Assembly: GCF_032911225.1 (NCBI RefSeq)
Contig: NZ_CP136600.1
Coordinates: forward strand, 3,286,001 to 3,350,000
From: Thalassotalea fonticola
Lineage (GTDB): Bacteria; Pseudomonadota; Gammaproteobacteria; Enterobacterales; Alteromonadaceae
Direction of reading: 5' to 3'
Length of the DNA: 64,000 bases
Shown: piece by piece, positions 20,853 through 30,737 of the stretch
Layout of the letters: the number at the start of each line of letters is the position of its first letter
How positions within the stretch are numbered: the stretch's first letter is position 1
The notes under the pieces: generated by a model
Database searches by the model: none
The model's input: only the letters and a program-made list of their open reading frames with translations
Told to the model about the DNA's origin: nothing
Program-made: the position numbers and the translations under genes

Positions 20853-21179
20853 TTAATGGCTGTGCCCATTTGAAACGTTAATTATAGCAACTCCTACAGC
20901 GACTAAAGCCATACCAAACCAAGTTGTTGAGTCAAGGTGCTGTCGATATATAACCGTCGACAATAATGTGACGGTAACAATCGCCAGTCCAGCCCATAAA
21001 GCATGCACAATACCTACTGGCATACCTTTCATTGCTTGGCCTAAAAAGACGAACGCAGCCAAGTGCCCTAATAGCACTAATATGCTTGGTATTGGTCTGC
21101 TAAACCCATCAGTTTCTTTCAAGGCAACATGTGACATAGCTTCAGCAGCTACACCGAATAAAAGAAATAACCAACTCAT
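20853..21179 (-). CDS. Small multidrug resistance (SMR) family transporter
   Basis: 108 aa with four transmembrane helices and the conserved membrane Glu in FGVAAEAMSHVALK. SMR members act as dimers exchanging protons for cationic substrates such as quaternary ammonium or guanidinium compounds. The start at 21179 (MSWLFLLFGVAAEA) follows an AGGA site; the longer frame from 21212 adds 11 residues unlike the family. It is divergent from the LysR gene and precedes adhC, so it may share regulation. Substrate cannot be assigned. Confidence 0.85.
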   Translation of the reverse strand: MSWLFLLFGVAAEAMSHVALKETDGFSRPIPSILVLLGHLAAFVFLGQAMKGMPVGIVHALWAGLAIVTVTLLSTVIYRQHLDSTTWFGMALVAVGVAIINVSNGHSH

Positions 21180-21341
21180 ATATGTTCCTAATGTTTTTAT
21201 GCAACAGAGCAATTATTCAATTGCGCCCAACCACAGCCAACTTGGCTTCACGGTTTTTTATTATGGGGTGTATTATAATTGTTTCTTAAAGAATGATAAT
21301 ATAGCGAATTAGTAAATCACTTTTACAGCTGAGTAACAATA

Positions 21342-22208
21342 ATGAAATGGGAAGGCATTAGCGAATTTGTTCATGTAGCGGAATCGGAAAGCTTTACACA
21401 GGCGTCCAAAAAGTTGCAAATATCTACCGCGCAGGTAAGTCGTCAGGTGAGTGCATTAGAGCAACGACTTAATATTAAATTACTTTATCGCACCACGCGT
21501 AAAGTATCTTTAACTCAGGAGGGGCATTTATTTTATCAGCATTGTCGTGGCGTTCTCGATGGCTTAGATGAAGCGGAACGGGCGATCACAAATTTACAAT
21601 CCAGGCCGCAAGGTAAGATAAAGCTCACCGCACCAGTCACCTACGGTGAACAACATATACTGCCTTTATTAAATGATTTCATGTTGAAATATAGTGACAT
21701 TGAAATTTCTGCATACCTGAGTAACCAACAGGTCGATTTAGTAGAGGAAGGCTATGATTTAGCTATTCGCATCGGCAAGTTAAGTGACTCGACGATGATG
21801 GCAAAAAAGTTAGGGCAAAGAACTAATTATGTTTGCGCCTCTCCCAGCTATTTAAAGAAGTATGGTACGCCACATTCTCTTTCCGAACTTGCTAAACATC
21901 ATTGTCTGGTGGGTACTCTAGATTACTGGCGGTTTACCGAAGCAGGAAAAGAAAAAAGCATTCGTATCAGTGGTGGTATTCGTTACAACAGTGGGCTGGG
22001 CTTAGTTGATGCCGTGTTAAAGGGGTTAGGTGTCGTTCATTTACCTGATTACTATGTTAATCAACATATAAAAAATGGAAATTTAGTCAGCATACTCGAC
22101 CAATTCAGGGAGCCTGAAGAGGGCATTTGGGCTATCTATCCACAAAATCGCCATTTATCACCAAAAATAAGATTGCTTGTGGATTACCTCAATGAGTATC
22201 TAAGTTAA
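21342..22208 (+). CDS. LysR-family transcriptional regulator
   Basis: 288 aa. The N-terminal winged HTH is clear (FTQASKKLQISTAQVSRQVS; RTTRKVSLTQEGHLFYQHC), followed by a periplasmic-binding-like effector domain. It is divergent from the SMR-adhC-fghA genes, the classic LysR position, so control of formaldehyde detoxification is likely. The inducer is unknown. Confidence 0.9.
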   Translation: MKWEGISEFVHVAESESFTQASKKLQISTAQVSRQVSALEQRLNIKLLYRTTRKVSLTQEGHLFYQHCRGVLDGLDEAERAITNLQSRPQGKIKLTAPVTYGEQHILPLLNDFMLKYSDIEISAYLSNQQVDLVEEGYDLAIRIGKLSDSTMMAKKLGQRTNYVCASPSYLKKYGTPHSLSELAKHHCLVGTLDYWRFTEAGKEKSIRISGGIRYNSGLGLVDAVLKGLGVVHLPDYYVNQHIKNGNLVSILDQFREPEEGIWAIYPQNRHLSPKIRLLVDYLNEYLS

Positions 22209-22343
22209 AATGGTTGCTGATAAACATTTAGTCTGATTAGCAACCTAGATAGGACAGTTAATCATCATTAGTATATACTTTTGAAATAGTACAAAAATAA
22301 CACAATGAATTAACTAATATTACATCTACTAAGGTAGTTTTTC

Positions 22344-24275
22344 ATGAATTCAATTCACTCCCATTCACAGCCATCACTCGAATTGTTTCAAGCAGTACTC
22401 GATGCGCTACCATTTTGTGTGTTTTGGAAAGACCGAGACAGTATTGGTCTTGGTTGTAACCAAGCGCTTGCTGATGTTGCCGGACTTAATTCACCAAAAG
22501 ATTATCTGGGCAAAACTGATTATGACTTACCCTGGACTACAGAAGAAGCCGATTTTTTTCGTGAATGTGATCGCCGAGTTATGGAGTCAGGCAAAGCCGA
22601 AGTCAATATTATAGAAAGCCAAAGACAAGCCGACGGACGACTTGCCTGGCTTGAGACCAGCAAGATACCTTTAACCGATAGTAATGGCGATATAATTGGA
22701 ATATTAGGCGCGTTTCACGACATTACCGAACGAAAACGACTCGAAGATGAAAGTATTGCCAATCAAAAACTCAATTCTCTCGGCACCCTTGCCGCCGGCT
22801 TAGCCCATGATTTCAATAATATTTTAATGATGATCCTAGGCTCCAGTCAGTTAGCTAAAATGAAAATGGTTAATGGGGCTGATAAGGAGGAAATTGAAAA
22901 GCATTTAGATAATATTGAAAATGCCACATCACAAGCCTCTGTGCTCACCGAAAAATTTATGAATTATTCAGAACGTGGCGCTGTTACCAAAACGGTCTGT
23001 AATCTCTCCGAGATGCTCGAAGAAATGACTTCTTTTGCGCAATCTAGCATTAACTCTAAGATCAAATACGAGGTTGGTGATAACAAAGGCCTCTTGTATG
23101 CAGACGTGAACCAAATTAATCAGGTTATGAATAATCTTCTCATCAACGCGGCTCAGGCTTCGACCAATAATGAAGAGATCACTGTATCTATTAAAAATTG
23201 TGAAATTAAGCCCGAAGAGCACCCAGAGCTCCGCTCTGGCAACTACTTTGCAATTTCTATTAAAGATAATGGTGTTGGTATTGAAAAAGAGATCACAGAG
23301 GACATATTCAAACCGTATTTTTCCACTAAGGAGTTTGGCCATGGGCTCGGCTTAAGTTCTTGTGTAACCATAGTTAAAAATCATAACGGTTCGATTCAAG
23401 TAGAATCCGAAGTTGGCACAGGTTCTACGTTTACTGTTTACCTGCCAATATTAGAAAAAAATCATAGCATCGAGCCTATGCACCAGCCTTTTTCAAACGA
23501 GATAATGCAAGGTTCAGGACGTATTCTTTACATTGAAGATGATCCAAATACACAAGCAGCTACTTTTGAAATGCTGGAAGAATTAGGCTATGAGGTGAAA
23601 TGCTATTCGAATGTACAGCCAGCAATTGATTATATAAAACAAAATCCAGATGATTTTGACCTCGTTATCAGCGATTTTATTATTGGTGATGTTTTACAAG
23701 GTGGCACTGAAATTCTCGACAATGTTCGTCAAGTAAGACCCGATTGTCCGGTGGTTTTGATCACTGGCTATTTTCAAAAGCTAGAGAAACGAGCTGATTC
23801 TAATAACCAGTTTTCTTTCATTGCGCAAAAACCTATTGGTATTGCCAAAATCAGTCAAATCGTTAATAGGTTTATCGGAAATACAGACAATACCGCAATA
23901 AAACCAATAGCAGAGAACGCTAAAACAATTCTTATTGTCGACGATGAACCATTAATTATTAAATTTTTAGCCTGTTTTTTAAGCTTCCACGATTACAATG
24001 TAATTACTGCTAAAAGTGGCCAACTTGCTCTAGATAAGCTTAAGCAAGAAGCTGTGGATTTAATTATTACCGATCAAAATATGCCCGACATGAAGGGGAT
24101 AGAACTCAGTCAGGAAATTAAACAATTATTCCCGAATACTCCCATCATTATTAGCTCTGGCTATAGTGATGAAATAGGTGAGCACAATATTAATGAATTT
24201 GGCATTAGTCACTTTCATAAAAAGGGTTCCAACACTGAAGAATTAATAAAATCTATAAACAACCTGTTGTCGTGA
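22344..24275 (+). CDS. Hybrid sensor histidine kinase (PAS-HisKA-HATPase-REC-REC)
   Basis: 643 aa, without transmembrane helices, so probably cytosolic. Order: PAS domain (DALPFCVFWKDRDSIGLGCN, about 15-130) with a PAC tail, HisKA-like dimerisation region with phospho-acceptor His in GLAHDFNNILMMILG near 155, HATPase (NLLINAAQAS; DNGVGIEKEI; GLGLSS) to about 375, REC1 with Asp in ISDFIIGD near 442, REC2 with Asp in ITDQNMPD near 576. It ends in a receiver, with no output domain or cognate regulator nearby, so it probably passes phosphate to a partner encoded elsewhere. Signal unknown. Confidence 0.9.
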   Translation: MNSIHSHSQPSLELFQAVLDALPFCVFWKDRDSIGLGCNQALADVAGLNSPKDYLGKTDYDLPWTTEEADFFRECDRRVMESGKAEVNIIESQRQADGRLAWLETSKIPLTDSNGDIIGILGAFHDITERKRLEDESIANQKLNSLGTLAAGLAHDFNNILMMILGSSQLAKMKMVNGADKEEIEKHLDNIENATSQASVLTEKFMNYSERGAVTKTVCNLSEMLEEMTSFAQSSINSKIKYEVGDNKGLLYADVNQINQVMNNLLINAAQASTNNEEITVSIKNCEIKPEEHPELRSGNYFAISIKDNGVGIEKEITEDIFKPYFSTKEFGHGLGLSSCVTIVKNHNGSIQVESEVGTGSTFTVYLPILEKNHSIEPMHQPFSNEIMQGSGRILYIEDDPNTQAATFEMLEELGYEVKCYSNVQPAIDYIKQNPDDFDLVISDFIIGDVLQGGTEILDNVRQVRPDCPVVLITGYFQKLEKRADSNNQFSFIAQKPIGIAKISQIVNRFIGNTDNTAIKPIAENAKTILIVDDEPLIIKFLACFLSFHDYNVITAKSGQLALDKLKQEAVDLIITDQNMPDMKGIELSQEIKQLFPNTPIIISSGYSDEIGEHNINEFGISHFHKKGSNTEELIKSINNLLS

Positions 24276-24490
24276 TTTTATTCCTTCATTCACTAAAGTT
24301 TGTGCGCTGTTAGAGACGCCGAAAGACTACATCCATGAAGTAAAAACAAAAAACTGCTCCTCGATAACTGCTCCTGCGTTATTCTATCTACATACGTCCC
24401 TGTATTAGTGCGTTTTTGTCATATAGCACTTCCTTGCTTTACAAACTTAATACCGTCCTTAGTAGTTTGCATACCTTCATCCATGAAGGT
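24276..24490. other. Intergenic region with repeat-like segments
   Basis: No convincing gene. CATCCATGAAG-TAAA occurs near 24330 and CATCCATGAAGGTAAA near 24475, flanking a CTGCTCCT-rich segment that itself repeats (aaactgctcctcgataactgctcctgcg). This has the look of a dispersed intergenic repeat family. An open frame across 24416-24682 runs through the terminator and into the porin gene antisense, and is not credible. Confidence 0.45.
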
Positions 24491-24524
24491 AAAAAAAAGG
24501 GAAAGCAAATGCTTTCCCAAAAAA
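24491..24524 (-). terminator. Intrinsic terminator of the porin gene
   Basis: On the minus strand GGGAAAGCA-TT-TGCTTTCCC is a perfect nine-pair stem followed by eight T residues. It lies about 60 bases beyond the porin stop codon. The other side is also T-rich on the plus strand only as A-run/AAAAAA, so the best fit is minus-strand termination. Confidence 0.85.
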
Positions 24525-24581
24525 CCTCGTTTCGGCGATTAAGCCATAGGCGAATTGACGAGGAGAAAGTTAAACCCTTAA

Positions 24582-25640
24582 CTAGAGTACATATTTCACA
24601 GAAAATTGTACGTAATCTGAATCTGCATCTAAATCAACCGCTTCAAAATTTCCTACTTCTAAACCGTAAGACAATTCTTTAGTTATATTGTTAAAAATAT
24701 TAATGGCAATATGAGTACGTTCACGATCTGACTCTTCAGTTTCAGTGCTACCGTAATAAACATTTGAGCGCCATGTTTCAGTCCAAAAGTGACGATAAGA
24801 AACCATGATTGAAGTAGTTTCTTCAACTTCTTCACCAACTAAATCGGTTGCTGCAGCAGCGCCTACATAACGACCGGTATTACCACCGTGAAAGGCAAAA
24901 CGGATATCATCTTTACCAAAAGAGTTAATTCGACCAGATACGCCATAGCCAACGCCTGTTTCAGATTCACCACCAACAGTATTTAATTGTTTTGCAACTG
25001 CAGATACAGCAACATTACCCCAATCACCTTTGAAGGTATATTTACCTACTACATCAGGCACTGAATCTTGATCACCATAACCAGCATCACCTGTCTCTCC
25101 ACCGTAAGATTCAGGGTTCTCAATGGCAATTTGTAAGCCACCATTGGTATAACGAATTTGGTCTTGGCGGATAAACGCGGAAGCATTAAGTGGCCCAGCA
25201 AAGTCAGCTGATTCAGCTAAGGCACTAGTGTTCATGAAAGTCGACCACGTTTGTCCAACAGTCCAATTTTTATACTTAATAAATGCATGACGAAGTCTTG
25301 GGTGTCTTGAGTTTGTTAGTTTTTCATTACCGCCACCACCATAAAAATCCATTTCAATAAAACCAGTGACATCGCCATGGACATACTTGGTATTAAAACG
25401 ACTAGAGTTAGCATTAAAATTAACATTACTTTGCTCATCTGCAGCAACATGGCCAATCCAGAAGTCATCATTGGTAAGTGGCGAGCTAAGGTCACCATCA
25501 ACGTAACGAATATCGCCTTGAATATAACCTCCAAAAGTAATGGTATCTTTATCAGTTAATTTGATCGTATATCCTGCATGCGCGCTACTTGCTAAAAAGA
25601 CTAAGCCTGTTGCGAACGCTAGTTTATTTCGTGTTAACAT
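24582..25640 (-). CDS. DcaP-like outer-membrane porin
   Basis: About 352 aa with a signal peptide (MLTRNKLAFATGLVFLASSAHA) and a beta-barrel pattern of alternating hydrophobic strands ending in an aromatic/Leu C-terminal strand (YVQFSVKYVL). GGYIQGDIRY, FIEMDFYGGGG and SRHPRLRHAFIKYKNWTVGQ match the DcaP/trimeric porin family of marine gammaproteobacteria. Start at 25640 follows a GGGGAG site; the longer frame to 25682 is upstream noise. It lies directly downstream of acs on the same strand, so it may be an entry route for small carboxylates; this is inferred. Confidence 0.8.
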   Translation of the reverse strand: MLTRNKLAFATGLVFLASSAHAGYTIKLTDKDTITFGGYIQGDIRYVDGDLSSPLTNDDFWIGHVAADEQSNVNFNANSSRFNTKYVHGDVTGFIEMDFYGGGGNEKLTNSRHPRLRHAFIKYKNWTVGQTWSTFMNTSALAESADFAGPLNASAFIRQDQIRYTNGGLQIAIENPESYGGETGDAGYGDQDSVPDVVGKYTFKGDWGNVAVSAVAKQLNTVGGESETGVGYGVSGRINSFGKDDIRFAFHGGNTGRYVGAAAATDLVGEEVEETTSIMVSYRHFWTETWRSNVYYGSTETEESDRERTHIAINIFNNITKELSYGLEVGNFEAVDLDADSDYVQFSVKYVL

Positions 25641-25728
25641 TGTTTTGCTCCCCATCGTCATCCAAGGTAAGACTACTAACATGCCTTAAAGCGATTATTG
25701 TTTCGTTAGAATTAATTTTTTGTTTTTT

Positions 25729-25743
25729 GGGGGCTAAGCCCCC
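25729..25743. other. Hairpin GGGGGCTTAGCCCCC between acs and the porin gene
   Basis: A perfect stem of seven pairs. On the plus strand it is followed by TTATTTTT, but both flanking genes are on the minus strand, where the next bases are A-rich. It is therefore a poor terminator for acs; a role in partial read-through or mRNA stability is possible. Confidence 0.5.
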
Positions 25744-25786
25744 TTATTTTTATGTTGTAAAACTTTTTACTTTGTTAGTGATTTGG

Positions 25787-27685
25787 TTACTCTTCTAAAG
25801 TACTTAAATCACCTTCATCTTGTCCTAATGCTCGCGCTTTAAGCACACGGCGCATTATTTTTCCTGAGCGAGTTTTCGGTAATGATTCAACAAACTCGAC
25901 ACACTCTGGCATCGCAATCTTGCCCATTTCACTGCCCACATGAGCTCTTAGCTCTTGCTCCAGCTTTTTATCTCCAACTATGCCTGCCTGCAAAATTACA
26001 TAGGTATGAATGGCATTACCTTTAAGCTCGTGTGGCAAACCAACAGCCGCAGCTTCAGTTACCATAGGATGGCTTACCAATGCACTTTCAACTTCAGAGG
26101 TGCCTAAACGATAACCGCTTACTTTCAGTACCTCATCCATGCGACCAATAACCCAGATGTAATCATCTTCATCTTTTTTGGCGCTATCACCGGCTAAGTA
26201 AATCCATTTGCCATCTTTGTCCTGACTCCAATATAAGTCGGCATATCGTTGATCATCTTTAAATACCGTACGGGCCATACCCGGCCATGGATTTTTGACG
26301 ATCAATTTACCTTCTTCGTTGGTGCCAACTTCATTGCCATCGTCATCAACAATAGCCATTTCATTACCAAAGAATGGTTTAGTCGCCGAACCAGGTTTCA
26401 ATGGCGTGATAGGCAGTGGACAGATCATGAAACCACCGGTTTCTGTTTGCCACCAAGTATCAATAATTGGACATTTATCGTTACCAATTACATGGTGATA
26501 CCATTTCCAGGCTTCGGGGTTAATCGGCTCACCAACGCTTCCCAGTAAACGTAAACTTGAAAGGTCATGTTTTTTCGGCCAACGTTCACCAAAGCGCATT
26601 AAGCCACGGATTGCTGTCGGCGAGGTATACAGAATATTGATGCCGTAGTTTTCAATAATTTGCCACCAACGATTCGGGTAAGGGTAATTTGGCGCACCTT
26701 CATAAAGCATGATAGTTGCACCATTAATTAATGGTCCGTAAACGATGTAACTGTGACCCGTGATCCAACCCGGATCGGCCGCACACCACCATCGGTCTTG
26801 CGGCTTAATGTCAAATGCCATGCGATGGGTGGTTGAGGTATAAACAGCGTAGCCGCCATGAGTATGCAGCATACCTTTTGGCGTACCTGTAGTTCCTGAT
26901 GTGTATAGAATAAATAATGGGTCTTCAGAGCTGGTTTGCTCGGTTTCGCACTTGCTACCAGCAATTGGCAGAGCTTTTAAATCATGCAACCAAAAATCAC
27001 GCGTTGGCTCCATTTCAACATCAAGTTCATTGTTTTTAACACAGATACACACTTCAATGCTTGGTGAACGCTGCATCGCTTCATTGGCAATAGACTTTAG
27101 ATCTATTTGCTTACCACGACGCCAGCCACCATCCGCTGTAATAAGTACTCGAGAATGTGCATCATCAATACGAGAAGCAAGCGCTTCTGTACTAAAGCCA
27201 CCGTAAACAACTGAGTGCACAGCACCAATTTTGGCACAGGCTAACATAGCAAATACCAGCTCTGGAATTTGTGGCATGTAGATAGTAACGATATCGCCTT
27301 TTTCTACTCCCATGCTTTTTAAGACATTGGCAAACTGGCAAACTTCACGGTTTAAGCCGTTATATGAAAAGTTACGTTTTTGACCATTTTCACCTTCCCA
27401 GATAATCGCCATTTTATTGCGGTTCGCATTTTCGAGATGACGATCAATAGCATTATGAACGATGTTTATTTCAGCGCCATCAAACCATTTATAGAAAGGC
27501 GCATTCGATTCATCTAATACTGAGTCCCACTTTTTATACCAACCTAATGTGTCAGCTTGTTCAGCCCAAAACTCTTCACGATTTTCGACCGAGTATTGGT
27601 ACATTTTTTCGTATTCACTAACGTTAGCTTGATCTACTACGTCTTGACCCGGGTAAAACATATCTGGGTTAACCGATGCGTTCAT
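25787..27685 (-). CDS. acsA: Acetyl-CoA synthetase
   Basis: Activates acetate to acetyl-CoA through acetyl-AMP. An ANL-superfamily enzyme of about 632 aa with the P-loop-like ILYTSGTTGTPKGMLHTHGG near residue 263, WWQTETGGFM, and the C-terminal Lys in RSGKIMRRVLKA near 612, the usual site of regulatory acetylation. Start MNASVNPDMFYPG at 27685 follows GGTGGAG; the longer frame to 27721 is not family-like. Two TTAGAC-N4-GTCTAA palindromes lie 117-165 bases upstream, pointing to activation by the CrbR-like regulator at 36885. Confidence 0.96.
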   Translation of the reverse strand: MNASVNPDMFYPGQDVVDQANVSEYEKMYQYSVENREEFWAEQADTLGWYKKWDSVLDESNAPFYKWFDGAEINIVHNAIDRHLENANRNKMAIIWEGENGQKRNFSYNGLNREVCQFANVLKSMGVEKGDIVTIYMPQIPELVFAMLACAKIGAVHSVVYGGFSTEALASRIDDAHSRVLITADGGWRRGKQIDLKSIANEAMQRSPSIEVCICVKNNELDVEMEPTRDFWLHDLKALPIAGSKCETEQTSSEDPLFILYTSGTTGTPKGMLHTHGGYAVYTSTTHRMAFDIKPQDRWWCAADPGWITGHSYIVYGPLINGATIMLYEGAPNYPYPNRWWQIIENYGINILYTSPTAIRGLMRFGERWPKKHDLSSLRLLGSVGEPINPEAWKWYHHVIGNDKCPIIDTWWQTETGGFMICPLPITPLKPGSATKPFFGNEMAIVDDDGNEVGTNEEGKLIVKNPWPGMARTVFKDDQRYADLYWSQDKDGKWIYLAGDSAKKDEDDYIWVIGRMDEVLKVSGYRLGTSEVESALVSHPMVTEAAAVGLPHELKGNAIHTYVILQAGIVGDKKLEQELRAHVGSEMGKIAMPECVEFVESLPKTRSGKIMRRVLKARALGQDEGDLSTLEE

Positions 27686-27801
27686 AATGCTCTCCACCTT
27701 TGTGTGCTGACGAAGATTCATATTCAGGAAAAGCGTCAGCCAATTTCATTTGTAAATTTCTTGTTGCATACAAAGGTAGGCGGGTATGGCAAGAGAAGAT
27801 A

Positions 27802-27817
27802 TTAGACCTAAGTCTAA
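27802..27817. promoter_or_regulatory. Palindrome 1 upstream of acs (candidate CrbR box)
   Basis: TTAGAC-CTAA-GTCTAA, perfect six-base arms. It is 33 bases, centre to centre, from the second copy, about three helical turns, so both lie on the same DNA face. Related copies occur near the symporter and crbR-like genes. Regulator assignment is inferred. Confidence 0.6.
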
Positions 27818-27834
27818 AACTGCCATTTTAAGCA

Positions 27835-27850
27835 TTAGACTTTAGTCTAA
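27835..27850. promoter_or_regulatory. Palindrome 2 upstream of acs (candidate CrbR box)
   Basis: TTAGAC-TTTA-GTCTAA, again with perfect six-base arms and a four-base spacer. Forms a tandem pair with the copy at 27802. Confidence 0.6.
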
Positions 27851-27892
27851 GAGCGTTGATTTAATTGATGTTTTATTTGCTGATTTATAAAG

Positions 27893-28603
27893 CTACTTAC
27901 TGATAAATTCTTTTAAAGGGGTAGCAAAACCGTGATGATAATGACGCATTTGCGCTAAAAAAAGCTCTCCTGTGGCAACGGCATCATTTAAGGCATTATG
28001 CTCATGGTGAGCTGGTAGGCCGTAAGAATGACGTAGATTAATTAATCTTAACTGATACGGGTCATAAGCAGTGTCAGCTCTGTCTAATCGTTTTTTAGCT
28101 AAAGCTAGGGTATCAATTATTGGCCAAACAGGTGCCATGCCATAGAGCTGAATACAGGCTTGTTGTAAAAAGGTACGCTCGATTGTGGCGTAATGAACCA
28201 ACATAACCTTCCCAGCTAACGCCTTAAGCATTTTTTCAACAACCAGCTCTAACGCCAAACCCTTGGATTTTTCATCATCTGTAATTTGGTGAATCACCAC
28301 ATTATCTTTATGCAAGTCTCCCGTTGATTGAATGATTTCATGTTCACTTTCACCGAGTTTTATCAAACCATGCTCGATCAGTACATAGCCGACACTGAGT
28401 AACTGATCTGTTTTGGCATTTAAGCCGGTAGTTTCAAAATCTACAGCAAGAATATCCAAGTCAGCGATTGCCGTTCTATTGTCGGGAAAGGGCACCGACA
28501 AAAACTGTTTTAGTGGTCCTTCTGGAGCTTTTGCCAATAACGTTAATCGTTGTGCATTTATACTTCTAAAGCTATTAATAAAGTGCGTTAACTTTTTAAT
28601 CAT
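27893..28603 (-). CDS. DEDDh 3'-5' exonuclease (DnaQ/PolC-epsilon-like)
   Basis: 236 aa. The exonuclease motifs are visible: ExoI LAVDFETTGLN near residue 52, ExoII MLVHYATIERTFLQ, and ExoIII-h HHEHNALNDAVATGELFL with the His and Asp of the DEDDh type. It is separated by 5 bases from the CBS/DUF294 gene upstream and is therefore probably co-transcribed with it. This pair accompanies acetate-symporter genes in related bacteria; its role in acetate metabolism is not known. Confidence 0.85.
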   Translation of the reverse strand: MIKKLTHFINSFRSINAQRLTLLAKAPEGPLKQFLSVPFPDNRTAIADLDILAVDFETTGLNAKTDQLLSVGYVLIEHGLIKLGESEHEIIQSTGDLHKDNVVIHQITDDEKSKGLALELVVEKMLKALAGKVMLVHYATIERTFLQQACIQLYGMAPVWPIIDTLALAKKRLDRADTAYDPYQLRLINLRHSYGLPAHHEHNALNDAVATGELFLAQMRHYHHGFATPLKEFISK

Positions 28604-28608
28604 AATAA

Positions 28609-30456
28609 CTAACCGTAGGTGCTTTGGCGGTTAGATTGCATGGTTTTAATTACCTTAAACGCGTCTTTTAAGTGTTCTCGTTCTAATCGTGAAATTTCTT
28701 TTGGCGCTAAAAAGTTATCAGGCTCTATACCATCGAGTAGCTGTCTGGCTTGATGCTCAGCTCGCAACATACCAAGAAATTCATAGGCATCAATTAAATT
28801 AGCCGCAGACGTCTTACTTAATGAAGGCGTTCCAGATGCCTGTTTCAACCGTTCGATGGTGTTGACCGCAGTGATCCCCTCCGAAAGAGCATAAATTCGC
28901 GCTAAATCAACAATTGGCGCAATACCATTATGTTTTAAATCCAGGGCTTTTATGTTTTTGCCGCTGGAGACTAAAACAAAGTCTCTAAAAAAGCCCAGTG
29001 GCGGTCTAAGCTTTAAAGCATTTCCAGATAAATGTGCAATAAACAATGTGTTACGTTGCGTTTGTTTGAGCATATTCGCTTGCACTTCTTTGAGCAAATT
29101 GACATCACCAAACACACAATTTAAATCAAAAAACACGCTGGAATGCATCAATGCCATTGGCTCAGGGGTATTAACCCAGCGGTCAAAATAATTTTGCCAA
29201 ATACGCTGAGGTTGTCGCCATTTATCGTTTGTCGCCATCACATCCCCCGGACAATAAATAAATCCGCAGGCAGCAAGGCCATCACTGACTAGCGTGGCCA
29301 TGTTCTTAAACCATATATCATCTTCAGGCTGCATATCATTGGAAATAATCAACGCATTATCTTGATCTGAATGAGCAAATTGCTCTTGTCGTGCCTGCGA
29401 ACCTGCCGCTAGCCAAGCAAAAGGGACAGGCTCTGGCCCATATTTTTGTTTGGCCATTTTGATCAGCCTAACGGTAAAGGCACAAGTAATGGCACTTATG
29501 GTTTTACCGACATGATCAGCAGTAGTGCCTAGTTTAGCCATTCTAATTTGCAGTTTGGGCAACATTTTACTAATACTAATCAGCTCTTCCACAGACGTTG
29601 CCTTGCCAATGGTACTCGACATATTAACCGCATTTAACCCTTCCTGATTCATTAAATCGGTTACCGTGATCATCCCGGCTAATTCACCATTTTTCATCAC
29701 CGGTAAATGATGAATGTGCTGGCTCGTCATTTTAATTAAGGCATCATGGGCACTATAGTTGATATCAATAACTTCCATATTGGGCGTCATAATGTCGCTA
29801 ACCGGCAGGTTAAAATCTAAGCCTTGAGCCACGCAACGCCGGCGTAAATCTTTATCAGTCACTATGCCCGCCAATTTATCGCCATCTACAACCACAAGAC
29901 AGGAATAATTTAACTCTGTCATTTTAAATGCGGCCTCTTTTATTGAAGCGCATTGCTCAATAGTCACCACCGGGGCATGATAAAAATCTTCAATTGAAGT
30001 ATTCATTAACGTAGAAGCCATAATCGCTTCTTCATTAATTTTAACCACCTGCTGCTTTAACCTCTGCGCGCCTGTTTGCATAAAAAAACGCAACACACTC
30101 GGGAAGTCATTAACTACCGACTTTAAATCATCGCAGGCAATAGCACACAGCAATGTATCTTCTTCAGGAATGACTTTAACGGTTAAATTTTCGTCGGGTT
30201 TGCAAAATACTGTACATATATCGCCTTCACCGTACTTGCCTAATAATTCATCTTGCTCGGTAAAATAGGCAAGAGCGCCCTTGCGTAAAAAATAAAGCAT
30301 AGGTTGTTGTACGCCAGCTGGTGGTAATTGCTCACCAGCACGCACATAACAAATACTAATATTACGGACTATGCTGGCAATACTTGCATCGGGTAATTGG
30401 TCAAATGGTTCAATAGCCTTAATGAAATCATGAATATCGGCCAGTTCTGTACTCAT
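28609..30456 (-). CDS. Cyclic-nucleotide-binding / CBS / DUF294 nucleotidyltransferase-like protein
   Basis: 615 aa in modules: a cNMP-binding-like domain (about 15-130), two CBS domains (about 160-280; GIVTDKDLRRR, GMITVTDLMNQEG), a DUF294 nucleotidyltransferase-like domain (ACTFAW/FAWLAAGSQARQEQFAHSDQDNAL, about 320-400), and a C-terminal helical domain. The GSxAR-x6-SDxD pattern matches PII-uridylyltransferase-like enzymes. It is divergent from the DUF4212-symporter pair and likely shares the intervening control region. A sensory or modifying role linked to acetate uptake is plausible but unproven. Confidence 0.8.
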   Translation of the reverse strand: MSTELADIHDFIKAIEPFDQLPDASIASIVRNISICYVRAGEQLPPAGVQQPMLYFLRKGALAYFTEQDELLGKYGEGDICTVFCKPDENLTVKVIPEEDTLLCAIACDDLKSVVNDFPSVLRFFMQTGAQRLKQQVVKINEEAIMASTLMNTSIEDFYHAPVVTIEQCASIKEAAFKMTELNYSCLVVVDGDKLAGIVTDKDLRRRCVAQGLDFNLPVSDIMTPNMEVIDINYSAHDALIKMTSQHIHHLPVMKNGELAGMITVTDLMNQEGLNAVNMSSTIGKATSVEELISISKMLPKLQIRMAKLGTTADHVGKTISAITCAFTVRLIKMAKQKYGPEPVPFAWLAAGSQARQEQFAHSDQDNALIISNDMQPEDDIWFKNMATLVSDGLAACGFIYCPGDVMATNDKWRQPQRIWQNYFDRWVNTPEPMALMHSSVFFDLNCVFGDVNLLKEVQANMLKQTQRNTLFIAHLSGNALKLRPPLGFFRDFVLVSSGKNIKALDLKHNGIAPIVDLARIYALSEGITAVNTIERLKQASGTPSLSKTSAANLIDAYEFLGMLRAEHQARQLLDGIEPDNFLAPKEISRLEREHLKDAFKVIKTMQSNRQSTYG

Positions 30457-30538
30457 TATAATGCTCTTAATATTAACAATATTGCTTATCTTAGTTTTAT
30501 AGTAGGTTGGTAATTAACACAACCATTTAACCGCTAAA

Positions 30539-30554
30539 CTAGACCAAGGTCTAA
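30539..30554. promoter_or_regulatory. Palindrome in the DUF294/symporter intergenic region (candidate CrbR box)
   Basis: CTAGAC-CAAG-GTCTAA keeps the TAGAC-N4-GTCTA core seen twice upstream of acs, with one mismatch in the outer base. It lies in a 281-base divergent promoter region; the rest of that gap is AT-rich and shows no gene. Confidence 0.55.
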
Positions 30555-30737
30555 TGTTATTTCTTGTCTTTGGTTGCTAGTGTGATAGATAGAAAAAGAT
30601 TTTTACCAAAAGAATCAGAGGTAAATAAAACTCTGCCTTTCGATAAATATCTTCTTCATTACAACTTGAATTTATAAAAATATAAAAAACAAAATATCAA
30701 TTGGTATTAATAATTTTAAAATAGTTAGGAGAGCATT

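Noticed and set aside
24416..24682. Plus-strand open frame of 88 aa
   Set aside because: Runs across the porin terminator and into the porin gene antisense; composition not protein-like.
25729..25743. Terminator of acs
   Set aside because: On the minus strand the hairpin is followed by A-rich sequence, not T; kept only as a hairpin.
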